From: Gammaproteobacteria bacterium
GTDB taxonomy: Bacteria; Pseudomonadota; Gammaproteobacteria; GCA-001735895
Direction: 5' to 3'
Length of the DNA: 10,630 bases
Assembly: GCA_027293245.1 (NCBI GenBank)
Contig: JAPUFZ010000163.1
Coordinates: forward strand, 1-10,630
The number at the start of each line of letters is the position of its first letter. Position 1 is the first letter of the stretch. Shown here piece by piece: positions 1-7,060 of this stretch. The notes below the pieces were generated by a model. That model was not told the origin of the DNA. It saw only the letters and a program-made list of their open reading frames with translations, and did not search any database. The translations under genes were made by a program, and so were the position numbers.

Positions 1-405
1 TTCACCGGAATCCCGCGCCTGCTAGCGGAGCAGATCTCGGCAATGGGACTTTCCCCGGTCATGTTAATTTTGGTGCTCACATTATTTTTTATGGTACTCG
101 GGTTTTTTCTCGACGGTATTTCTATCGTTGTTTTAACCACATCCATCGTACTGCCCATGATCGAACGCACCGGGATAGATTTGATATGGTTCGGTATTTA
201 CGTCGTGCTCGTGGTTGAAATGTCGCAAATAACCCCCCCGGTTGGTTTTAACCTGTTCGTGATCCAGGGTCTCACAAAAATCAATATCTTACGCATAGCA
301 CGTTATGCGCTACCGTTCTTTTTATTATTGCTCACCGCGATAGTATTGCTCACTGCTTTTCCCGGAATAGCGACCTGGCTACCCGCTAAAATGACAGGGC
401 GTTAA
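1..405 (+). CDS. TRAP transporter large permease, DctM type (3' part only)
   Basis: The reading frame is open from the first base of the window and ends at TAA, giving the last 134 residues of a membrane protein. DctM-type permeases are the 12-TM channel subunits of tripartite ATP-independent periplasmic transporters, which take up organic acids, amino acids or compatible solutes using the sodium gradient. Seen here are two to three very hydrophobic helices and the family-like stretch D-G-I-S-I-V-V followed by LPMIERTGID and then EMSQITPPVGFNLFVIQGL; the PPVG motif is typical of the DctM C-terminal half. The protein ends after a last helix with a short basic tail. The 5' part, and presumably the DctP and DctQ subunits, lie upstream. 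The substrate is not readable from this part; the downstream amine-catabolism genes suggest a methylated amine or betaine (inference). It converges on the regulator gene, with only 6 bp between the stops and no visible terminator. Confidence 0.9.
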   Translation, partial: FTGIPRLLAEQISAMGLSPVMLILVLTLFFMVLGFFLDGISIVVLTTSIVLPMIERTGIDLIWFGIYVVLVVEMSQITPPVGFNLFVIQGLTKINILRIARYALPFFLLLLTAIVLLTAFPGIATWLPAKMTGR

Positions 406-411
406 TTCTGG

Positions 412-1332
412 TCAAAGAGCAATTGTTCCTTCAAGATCAACGGGTGAACTTCGTGCAGCCAGTTCGATAATCCAGTTTGCCACTATTCTACACTCGCGTC
501 GCACAGTAGCTTTTGGCGGTTGTCGCAAATAGTAGTCTGCATAGAGATAGTATGGTTTGGAAAAAACTTCTACCAGCCCCCCGGATTGCAGGTGCTTATC
601 AATAAAAGGACGTCTGCCCAGCATGATGCCATCTCCGCGTTGCGCCGCTTCTATGGCGATAAGCGAACCGTCGACCATTAATCCGTGTGAGACATCAACA
701 TCATTCGGCAGGTACTTATGAAACCATCGGTGCCAGTCGTCGTCGTAGCCCAGCACATGAATCAGTCCGAATTCGAGCAGGCCGTCTGCTTGCTTCGGCC
801 ATTCCCTGTCAGCAAACAGGTCGGGTGAGCATACTGGCGTTATTATCGAGGTAAAAAGCCTGGATGCATCTGGGTCAATGGCGGCTTCCCCGGGTATAAA
901 TATCTCCAGATCCGAGGGGCGTAACTTATGATGGTTTTGGGTTTGATCAAGGGTTTTGATTCGTAGCTGAATATTGCGATGTAACACCTGGAAAGGCCTG
1001 AGTTGAGGCGCCAGCCAAAGTGCTGCAACCGCAGAGGTACAATGAAGTGACACGGTCTGATGGTGTTGGCCTGGGAATAACTGATCGGTAACCGAATCGA
1101 GGCGGTCTAATGCTTCGTGAACTGCATCCAGGTAAGCCTGGCCGGTGCTGGTCAATGACAATCTGCGGTGATGACGGATAAACAGGGCCGTGTTCAGATA
1201 GGCCTCGAGCTGGCGCATCTGCTGGCTGACCGCGGCCTGGGAGATATTGAGGTCCTCGCCGGCAAGGGAGAAACTCAGGCGGCGACCGGCTGCCTCAAAA
1301 GTTCGCAGAATATTTAAGCGTGGACGTTTCAA
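412..1332 (-). CDS. LysR-family transcriptional regulator, GcvA-like
   Basis: A complete LysR-type regulator of 306 residues, the usual family length. The N-terminal winged helix-turn-helix spans about residues 5-65: LNILRTFEAAGRRLSF, then a recognition helix around residues 31-43 (SQAAVSQQMRQLE), then the wing LSLTSTGQAYL. About residues 90-290 form the type 2 periplasmic-binding-like effector domain. The N-terminal wording is closest to the GcvA subgroup, which controls glycine cleavage and related one-carbon genes. The start is TTG; an in-frame TAA lies two codons upstream and no ATG lies near, so TTG is the only start that keeps the DNA-binding domain intact. No clear Shine-Dalgarno site is visible. 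The gene is divergent from the methyltransferase gene with 50 bp between starts, the classical layout for a LysR regulator and its target. A T-N11-A dyad lies in that gap. The likely role is sensing an intermediate of the adjacent pathway (inference). Confidence 0.92.
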   Translation of the reverse strand: MKRPRLNILRTFEAAGRRLSFSLAGEDLNISQAAVSQQMRQLEAYLNTALFIRHHRRLSLTSTGQAYLDAVHEALDRLDSVTDQLFPGQHHQTVSLHCTSAVAALWLAPQLRPFQVLHRNIQLRIKTLDQTQNHHKLRPSDLEIFIPGEAAIDPDASRLFTSIITPVCSPDLFADREWPKQADGLLEFGLIHVLGYDDDWHRWFHKYLPNDVDVSHGLMVDGSLIAIEAAQRGDGIMLGRRPFIDKHLQSGGLVEVFSKPYYLYADYYLRQPPKATVRRECRIVANWIIELAARSSPVDLEGTIAL

Positions 1333-1338
1333 GCGTTA

Positions 1339-1367
1339 TTGTCACATAAGTTTTACTTATAGATATT
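1339..1367 (+). promoter_or_regulatory. Predicted sigma70-type promoter of the methyltransferase operon
   Basis: A -35 box TTGTCA (1339-1344, five of six consensus bases) is separated by exactly 17 bp from a weaker -10 box GATATT (1362-1367, four of six). It points to the methyltransferase gene and predicts transcription starting around 1374, leaving a very short leader to the TTG at 1383 or the ATG at 1395. The spacer is filled by the LysR-type dyad at 1346-1360. No experimental support; prediction by eye. Confidence 0.4.
1346..1360. promoter_or_regulatory. LysR-type T-N11-A operator dyad in the divergent intergenic region
   Basis: The sequence ATAAG-TTTTA-CTTAT is a perfect interrupted palindrome with 5-bp arms and a 5-bp spacer. 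The T at 1347 and the A at 1359 give the T-N11-A arrangement that LysR-type regulators recognise. It lies 14 bp from the regulator's start codon and about 23 bp before the methyltransferase start, so one site could serve both autoregulation and target control. Its position between the predicted -35 and -10 boxes would suit repression or a promoter-distorting activation. Confidence 0.6.
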
Positions 1368-1382
1368 GGCATTATTTATTGT

Positions 1383-2963
1383 TTGACGCAAGCCATGCGC
1401 CTACCTAAAGTTCGCGTTGGAACTACACAACTGGACCCAGGTACAATGAACTACTTTTCCTTCCTGACTGACGCCGATATCCGCTACGTACATGAGTCTT
1501 CTCTTGAAATTCTTGAGGAAGTTGGCCTGCTGGTTCGCAATGAAAAAGCCCGCAAACGCTTCGCCGAACATGGTGCGATAGTCGATCACGAAACCGAGAT
1601 GGTACGCATACCTTCAGCCATTGTCGAAAAGTACCGGGCCCTGGTACCGCCGACGATCACCCTGCGCGGCCGAGATCCCGCTTTTGATATTACTTTTCCG
1701 CGCGAATTGCCGGTTTTCGCAACCGCAAGTTCGGCACCGGATATTGTCGATCCCGTGACCGGAGTGACACGCCGTTCGAGGTCCGATGATATTGCGCGTA
1801 TCGCTCACCTGGTAAACCATTTGCCGGGTTTTGACCTGTTTTCGATTTCAACTCTCGCTGATGATGCACCCAGGGACCAATTCAGCTTGACCCGTTTCTA
1901 CACGGCACTGAAGAACTGCGTCAAACCGGTCCGGACCTCTGTTTACAATATCCGCGAAGCCGATCAGGTGATCAAACTGGGTGAACTCATTGCCGGTTCG
2001 AAAGAAGCCTTCTGGGAGCGCCCCTTTATTAATTTCGGATATTGCTCGATCGTCTCGCCCTTGACGATGGATTTCGACAGCACCGATACCTTGATGTACT
2101 TTGCTGAAAAAGGTATTACAGCCTACGGCACGATCGCGCCGATGGGTGGACTCAGTACCCCGCTGACCCTGTCCGGAATGTTGGTCATCATGAACGCCGA
2201 ATGGCTGGCAGCGGCGACGTTGGCTCAAATGTCCAAAGCTGGAACGGCTCAAATATTTAATTTTCTACCGGTGTTTGCCGATATGCGCGATGGTGCCTAT
2301 GCGCCGGGTGCGATCGAAATCGGCATGATGAATTCAGCCGTTTGTCAAATGGCGCGCTTTTATAATGTGCCCGCGGGTGGCTATCTCGGGTTGACAAATT
2401 CCAAGGTTCCTGATGCCCAGTCGGGTTTCGAAAAAGGTATGTCACCGCTAATGGGAGCAATGTCGGGTGCTGATTTTATCGTTATGGGTGGCCTGCAGGA
2501 CGCGCTGATGTCCTTCGATTTTGGTCAGCTTGCAATCGACAACGAGATTGCACTGATGATAAAGCGCGTGCGCGAAGGGTTCGGATTTAACAAGGAGGCC
2601 GCCTCGGTGAAGGAAATTAAGGAAACCGGCCCGGCGGGCATGTTCGCGGCAAATCCTGCGACCCTGGAACGTATGCATACGGCAACCTTTATGCCCGAAC
2701 TGGCAGACCGAAAGCTACGCGAGCATTGGGAGTTGGAGGGTAGTTCAACTATCCAGCAGCGCGCGCTGAACAAGGTGTTTGATATACTTTCCCTGCCCAA
2801 TTCTTTTGCCTTTGATGCTGAAGTCGATGCTCGTGTCCGCGCTGAATTCGAAGGCATGGTCTCCGGTGAGGCCGAGTTACAGGAAGGCTGGAAGCGGCTG
2901 GATATTGGCAGCAAGGTACCAAAGCGCAGTCGGCGTTCAAATCGTCGTCGACAGAAGAATTAG
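1383..2963 (+). CDS. MttB-superfamily (trimethylamine methyltransferase-like) protein, non-pyrrolysine
   Basis: A 526-residue protein of the trimethylamine:corrinoid methyltransferase (MttB, COG5598) superfamily. Characterised members transfer a methyl group from trimethylamine (pyrrolysine enzymes) or from quaternary amines such as glycine betaine (non-pyrrolysine MtgB type) to a cobalamin protein; they are TIM barrels. Recognisable parts are the N-terminal LTDADIRYVHESSLEILEEV helix region (about residues 28-47), a Gly-rich central barrel, and SKVPDAQ (residues 340-346) followed by GADFIVMGG. There is no in-frame internal TAG, so no pyrrolysine; the TAG at 2961 is the terminal stop after a basic tail rich in Arg. 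The start is uncertain: TTG at 1383, or ATG at 1395; a later ATG at 1446 would remove a segment resembling the N-terminus of homologues. It is first in an operon with the flavoprotein 29 bp downstream. A betaine-like substrate is inference; it could also be a family member of another role. Confidence 0.88.
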   Translation: MTQAMRLPKVRVGTTQLDPGTMNYFSFLTDADIRYVHESSLEILEEVGLLVRNEKARKRFAEHGAIVDHETEMVRIPSAIVEKYRALVPPTITLRGRDPAFDITFPRELPVFATASSAPDIVDPVTGVTRRSRSDDIARIAHLVNHLPGFDLFSISTLADDAPRDQFSLTRFYTALKNCVKPVRTSVYNIREADQVIKLGELIAGSKEAFWERPFINFGYCSIVSPLTMDFDSTDTLMYFAEKGITAYGTIAPMGGLSTPLTLSGMLVIMNAEWLAAATLAQMSKAGTAQIFNFLPVFADMRDGAYAPGAIEIGMMNSAVCQMARFYNVPAGGYLGLTNSKVPDAQSGFEKGMSPLMGAMSGADFIVMGGLQDALMSFDFGQLAIDNEIALMIKRVREGFGFNKEAASVKEIKETGPAGMFAANPATLERMHTATFMPELADRKLREHWELEGSSTIQQRALNKVFDILSLPNSFAFDAEVDARVRAEFEGMVSGEAELQEGWKRLDIGSKVPKRSRRSNRRRQKN

Positions 2964-2992
2964 CTAAGTAATCATCCCAACAGGATCAGCTC

Positions 2993-5485
2993 ATGGCGGC
3001 CTCACTTCCCACAAGCGCCCGTATCGTCATCATTGGCGGTGGCGTAATTGGTACCAGTATTGCGTATCATCTGACACGATCCGGTGAAAAAGATGTGGTA
3101 CTTCTTGAAAAGTCCAGGTTGACCGAAGGTGCTACCTGGCATGCGGCCGGCCTGGTCGGTCAATTTCGCTCGCAGCAAAACCTGATGAGCCTGATGAACG
3201 ACAGCGTCAAGCTGTTTGACGTTTTGGCCGAAGAAACCGGCCAGGATCCGGACTGGCGCAAATTTGGCAGCCTCAGGCTTGCGCAAACCGAAGACCGCTG
3301 GAAGGAGCTGCTCAAGTCTTATTCCGCCGCGCAGGCGGTAGGGTTTGAGATGAACCTGATGACACCGAACGAGGCACGCGATGTTCACCCGCTTATCGAA
3401 ACCAGTGATCTGGTGGGCGCCGCTTTTATTCCGGCGGACGGATACATAGACCCGAATAGCCTGACCCAGGCTTATGCAAAGGGTATCCGTGCTAACGGAG
3501 GTCGTATCTTCGAGGGTGTCATGGTCAAGGACCTGGTACGTGATGGTGATCGCATCACCCAGGTAGTCACTGAACAGGGTAGCATTAAGGTGGAAACAGT
3601 GGTCAATGCCGCGGGGCTCTGGGCACGACAGGTTGGCTGGATGGCCGGGGTAGAGATTCCTGCCGGTGTGGTCGAGCATCAATATCTGGTGACCGAGAAA
3701 TCTGATCGCATACCCGCTAACTTGCCGGCTCTACGCGATCCTGACGGCGGCTTCTATGCCAAGCCGGAGCCTGGTGCGCTGGCCATCGGCGGATGGGAAC
3801 GGCAAACCAACACGGTTAATCCGATAGAAGGTTTTCCCTGGGCGAACGAACGTTTTTTATTCGATGGTGATATGGACCGTCTGGCAGAGTTTTTTGAGCC
3901 CGCCATGCATCGCCTGCCAGTCCTCGGTGAGCTGGGTATACGCACTATCATCAATGGACCGATTCCAATCTCGCCCGATGGCGAACCGATCATGGGCCCG
4001 GTACCGGGCGTGAGCAATTTGTTTGCGGCTTGTGCCTTCACTTCCGGTATCGCTGCATCGGGTGGCGCCGGCAAGGCGCTTGCCAACTGGATTATGCATG
4101 GCGATCCCGGGCTCGATTTATGGGCATTTGATATCCGTCGCTTTGGTCCACTGCATGCCGGTGCGCGATTCCTGCATGACCGGGCGGTCGAGAGCTATAG
4201 CAAATACTACGCGATCCACTGGCCGGGCGAGGAACTCGAGTCGGCTCGTGGCGTGCGACGCAGTCCGCTTTACACGACTTTGAAAGCGCAGGGTGCCGTG
4301 TTCGGCTCGAAATTTGGCTGGGAACGGGCGAACTGGTTTAGTTACGGGGATATCCCACAACAGGATGTCTACGGCTTCGATCGGCCCCAACAGGACATCA
4401 CCGTTGGCCGCGAGCACCTGGCGGCCCGTGAGGCCGTGGTCCTGATCGATATGTCATCCTTCACCAAGTTTGAAATCAGCGGACCCCGGGCCTGTGGCTT
4501 TCTGCAATACCTGGCAGTGGCCAACGTAGACCGGGAACCGGGTGGAGCAACCTACACGCAACTGTGCAACGAGCGCGGCGGCATCGAAGCCGATGTCACC
4601 ATCATTCGTCGTTCAAAAGATTGCTTTTGGTTGATCACCGGATCCGGGCTCGGTGTTCGCGACCGGCACTGGATCGAAACCTGCTTGAAAAAATACCTGT
4701 CCCAGCATGGCAATTCCTGGCGTAGCCAGGGCGAGCAATGGGTAAGATCCAATTTGGTAAAATCTAACGAAGTCGAGATACGGGATATTACCTCAGCCTA
4801 TGGCGTGATAAACCTGGCGGGACCGTTGGCTCGCAAAGTGCTAGCGAAAGTCTGTGACGATGATGTCAGTCATGAGGCATTCCCGTTCATGGCGGCAAAG
4901 GATATCAGGATCGGTTATGCGCCGGCCCTGGCCTACCGGGTCACCTATATCGGTGAACTGGGGTGGGAACTCTACATTCCATCTGAATACCTTCAGTATG
5001 TATACGAGGAACTGCAGCAGGCTGGTGAGGAATTCGGTATCAGTAATATTGGTTACCGTGCGATCGACAGTCTGCGCCTGGAAAAGCGATACCTGGCCTG
5101 GGGCGTTGACATTACTCCCGACTACAACCCTTATGAGGCTGGATTACAGTTCCTGATTGACTGGAACAAGGGAGACTTTGTTGGTGCAGAGGCGCTCGCC
5201 AGGATCAGGCAGGAGGGTGTTCAGCAAAAACTCGTATGCCTCGCTCTGGATAATCCCTTGCCGGTGTTCGGTGGTGAAGCTATTTTTTCCGGTGACAGGG
5301 TGGTTGCGCAAACTACCAGTGGCAACTTCGGCTACTCGACTGGTAAGAGTCTGGTGCTTGGATACCTGCCGGTAGATATCCTCGACCAGAGTGAATTTAT
5401 GGTCGAGGCTTTTGGTGAGCGGAGTTCGGCATCGATAGTGAAAGGGGCGATCTATGATCCGAAACGGGAAAAGATTCTCTGTTAG
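2993..5485 (+). CDS. FAD-dependent dimethylglycine/sarcosine dehydrogenase-like protein fused to a GcvT (aminomethyltransferase) domain
   Basis: An 830-residue two-part enzyme resembling mitochondrial dimethylglycine and sarcosine dehydrogenases along its whole length (about 830-870 in that family). Residues 10-365 form a DAO-type FAD oxidoreductase with the dinucleotide motif GGGVIG at 15-20 and TWHAAGL at 48-54; His50 aligns with the histidine that carries covalent FAD in mammalian DMGDH. A linker domain follows to about 425. Residues 425-740 form the GcvT-like folate-binding domain (CNERGGIEADVTI, AGPLARKVL, YTYIGELGWELY-like, IDSLRLEKRYLAWG) and 743-825 its C-terminal barrel, including TTSGNFGYS. 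Known family chemistry is oxidation of an N-methyl group with transfer of the one-carbon unit to tetrahydrofolate as 5,10-methylene-THF, electrons passing to ETF. AGGA at 2982-2985 is the ribosome binding site, 7 bases before the ATG. About 25 extra residues near 568-592 lie between GcvT elements. The exact substrate (dimethylglycine, sarcosine or another methylamine) cannot be told. Confidence 0.9.
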   Translation: MAASLPTSARIVIIGGGVIGTSIAYHLTRSGEKDVVLLEKSRLTEGATWHAAGLVGQFRSQQNLMSLMNDSVKLFDVLAEETGQDPDWRKFGSLRLAQTEDRWKELLKSYSAAQAVGFEMNLMTPNEARDVHPLIETSDLVGAAFIPADGYIDPNSLTQAYAKGIRANGGRIFEGVMVKDLVRDGDRITQVVTEQGSIKVETVVNAAGLWARQVGWMAGVEIPAGVVEHQYLVTEKSDRIPANLPALRDPDGGFYAKPEPGALAIGGWERQTNTVNPIEGFPWANERFLFDGDMDRLAEFFEPAMHRLPVLGELGIRTIINGPIPISPDGEPIMGPVPGVSNLFAACAFTSGIAASGGAGKALANWIMHGDPGLDLWAFDIRRFGPLHAGARFLHDRAVESYSKYYAIHWPGEELESARGVRRSPLYTTLKAQGAVFGSKFGWERANWFSYGDIPQQDVYGFDRPQQDITVGREHLAAREAVVLIDMSSFTKFEISGPRACGFLQYLAVANVDREPGGATYTQLCNERGGIEADVTIIRRSKDCFWLITGSGLGVRDRHWIETCLKKYLSQHGNSWRSQGEQWVRSNLVKSNEVEIRDITSAYGVINLAGPLARKVLAKVCDDDVSHEAFPFMAAKDIRIGYAPALAYRVTYIGELGWELYIPSEYLQYVYEELQQAGEEFGISNIGYRAIDSLRLEKRYLAWGVDITPDYNPYEAGLQFLIDWNKGDFVGAEALARIRQEGVQQKLVCLALDNPLPVFGGEAIFSGDRVVAQTTSGNFGYSTGKSLVLGYLPVDILDQSEFMVEAFGERSSASIVKGAIYDPKREKILC

Positions 5486-5702
5486 CCAGGAATCCTAAAA
5501 TCTCTGCTTAATTGGCGCTATTACAAAGAAGGTGGTCGCAATACGTCTACTTATTGAGCTCTTGAATTATTTATGCTCTACTCAACATCCCACCTGCAAT
5601 CAAGTTCTACCTTAAGCACCAAAATAATCTCTTACCCATATTAGGAGACCAACAACAAAGTGTTTAAACCATCCATTAGTACCTGCAAAGAGGCCAACAA
5701 CC
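5486..5702 (+). promoter_or_regulatory. 217-bp leader between the flavoprotein and the UroD-like gene
   Basis: AT-rich intergenic stretch. I see no strong rho-independent terminator; only a weak 5-bp GATTC/GAATC pairing occurs near 5472-5500. No convincing -35/-10 pair was found; TTGAGC near 5552 has no good -10 partner. The last 60 bases hold two copies of a near-identical 12-base segment, GAGACCAACAAC (5645-5656) and GAGGCCAACAAC (5690-5701), each with a purine-rich Shine-Dalgarno-like core, the first before a GTG mini-ORF and the second before the gene's ATG. Whether the UroD-like gene shares the upstream transcript or has its own promoter is open. Confidence 0.35.
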
Positions 5703-5713
5703 ATGCCATTTAA
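5660..5713 (+). CDS. Possible 17-codon leader ORF overlapping the UroD-like start
   Basis: A GTG codon at 5660 sits 9-12 bases after the Shine-Dalgarno-like AGGAGA (5643-5648) and opens a 17-residue frame (starting M-F-K-P-S-I-S) that ends in TAA at 5711, ten bases inside the UroD-like gene in another frame. The arrangement could couple translation of the main gene to that of the mini-ORF. There is no homology evidence, the peptide has no obvious composition bias, and chance occurrence is quite possible. Confidence 0.25.
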   Translation: MFKPSISTCKEANNHAI

Positions 5714-6998
5714 AGAATTAAAATTCCCTGCAGGCAACCATTTGCTGGCCCGCTGGCAAGCGAATGATCCGCAGGCAACGAAGCGGCTAAAAGATATTAT
5801 GGACGCCACGATAGAGGGGCAGTACGACGAGGTTTTCAAGCAGCCAGCCCCGCAGGATGCGGTTCATGTCGCGGGTCCGGTAGATCTGATGACGCTAACC
5901 ATAATGTACCGGTTATATGGGGTAACAGCGGCAGAATTTTACAAGCAAGGCCCCGAGCGTTTTGTGCGTACCTCGTTAATGACGCAAAAATTACTGGGTA
6001 TGCCCAAGCTTTATATCAGTTGGCCGGTCTATGGATTTACCGCCGAAGCCCTGGGCCAGGCCATGATCTATTCGGATCAATATTCTCCTGGCACAGACCC
6101 GGAGATGCCGTTAGCCGATGCCGGTAACTGGCAAGACGTCGCTACACCCGATATGAAAACAGGCATCCCCAAAGTGATCGATGAGGTTTTAGCCTGTTAT
6201 GTGCGTTTAACGGGTCTCGATCCTGTTTTACATTTGTCAGCACCCTATAGCCTGGCAGCAGATATCTACGGACAGGAACCAATAATCACTGCCCTGACCC
6301 ATGAACCCGAATTTGTTAATAGATTCCTCGATCACCTCGCGGACACTATTCTCCAACCCTGGATGAATCATTTTTTCAGTCAGTACCCCAGCGGTTGGGT
6401 CGAGTTTAGCGATGCTTCCGGATCGCCTTTTTTTATCGGCCCCCTGAACTGTAAAAATATGGCTATCCGGTCAATTCAACGGCTAATTGCCGCAAACCCC
6501 TGGGGCAAACGCGTCTATGATGCCAACTACCGCGGCGACTACGTGACCCAGGCTAACAAGAGAAGCTCTTCGTCAAAGAGGCGCCGGAGTCTTGTAAAAA
6601 GTGACTCTGAGAAGGTCGATCTAGTTGAATTGTTTGAATTAAAAAATAGCGTTTGCCCTGATTATGTGATTCGTCTCGCTGATGATCGAACACCCGTTTC
6701 TTTTTATGTGGAGCAAGCGATCAAGTATAACATCCCATTGTTTATAGGTATTGGCGCCACCCAGATCGACCGTAACAGCATTGGTGATCTGGAGATTGCA
6801 AAACAGGATATCGAGGCCATATCCAGTGGCTACGTAGAAGCGATTAAAAAGGTTGCCCAATCCATCGCCGGCAACGGTTATGATTCGAGAGAGCTTCCCT
6901 GGCCAGGTACGGTTTATTTTGAAGACATCAGCGCTGAGTCCAATTTCGATCTTATCGAAATAATAGTGGCTACCACGCTAAAGTATGGCGCTCTTTAA
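5703..6998 (+). CDS. Uroporphyrinogen decarboxylase (UroD) superfamily protein, putative methyl-transfer partner
   Basis: A 431-residue protein of the UroD/MtaA/MetE barrel superfamily, somewhat longer than the usual 340-380. The diagnostic piece is SAPYSLAADIYGQEPI (about 179-194) followed by a dP-E-F-V-N-R-F-L helix, which matches the GPFTLA-G region of UroD proteins, then the EFSDASGSPFFIGP strand-loop. In methylcobamide:CoM methyltransferases the next strand carries the zinc ligands H-x-C; here it reads YDANYRGD (272-279), so that ligand pair is missing. Cys250 and Cys318 are the nearby cysteines. Neighbours suggest a role in methyl transfer linked to the MttB-like protein rather than in haem synthesis (inference). 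AGAGG at 5689-5693 precedes the ATG. Residues 286-299 are a Ser/Arg/Lys-rich patch that looks out of frame: the other forward frame there encodes EKLFVKEAPESCKK, which suggests two compensating indels or assembly errors. Confidence 0.72.
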   Translation: MPFKELKFPAGNHLLARWQANDPQATKRLKDIMDATIEGQYDEVFKQPAPQDAVHVAGPVDLMTLTIMYRLYGVTAAEFYKQGPERFVRTSLMTQKLLGMPKLYISWPVYGFTAEALGQAMIYSDQYSPGTDPEMPLADAGNWQDVATPDMKTGIPKVIDEVLACYVRLTGLDPVLHLSAPYSLAADIYGQEPIITALTHEPEFVNRFLDHLADTILQPWMNHFFSQYPSGWVEFSDASGSPFFIGPLNCKNMAIRSIQRLIAANPWGKRVYDANYRGDYVTQANKRSSSSKRRRSLVKSDSEKVDLVELFELKNSVCPDYVIRLADDRTPVSFYVEQAIKYNIPLFIGIGATQIDRNSIGDLEIAKQDIEAISSGYVEAIKKVAQSIAGNGYDSRELPWPGTVYFEDISAESNFDLIEIIVATTLKYGAL

Positions 6999-7060
6999 TT
7001 TTGGCCAAGTATGAGTCAGGAAATAGACCCAACCGGGTAGTCGTTTATCAGGAGAGAAAG

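Noticed and set aside
400..430. Bidirectional terminator between the convergent permease and regulator genes
   Set aside because: The 6-bp gap and its flanks show no convincing GC-rich stem with a T run.
1848..2252. 134-codon open frame on the minus strand inside the methyltransferase gene
   Set aside because: No recognisable motifs, rich in His/Arg/Gln as expected for an antisense shadow of a strongly supported gene.
2961..2963. TAG at the end of the MttB-like gene as a pyrrolysine codon
   Set aside because: It falls after a full-length barrel and a basic tail, whereas the pyrrolysine in MttB is internal; reading on gives only a short unrelated stretch toward the next gene.
3002..3682. 226-codon open frame on the minus strand inside the flavoprotein gene
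   Set aside because: Lies opposite the FAD domain with clear family motifs; its sequence has no domain features.
7001..7060. Upstream extension of the Kazal protein from 7001
   Set aside because: It would start on TTG without a ribosome binding site and put 20 charged residues before the signal peptide; the ATG at 7061 has a good site.
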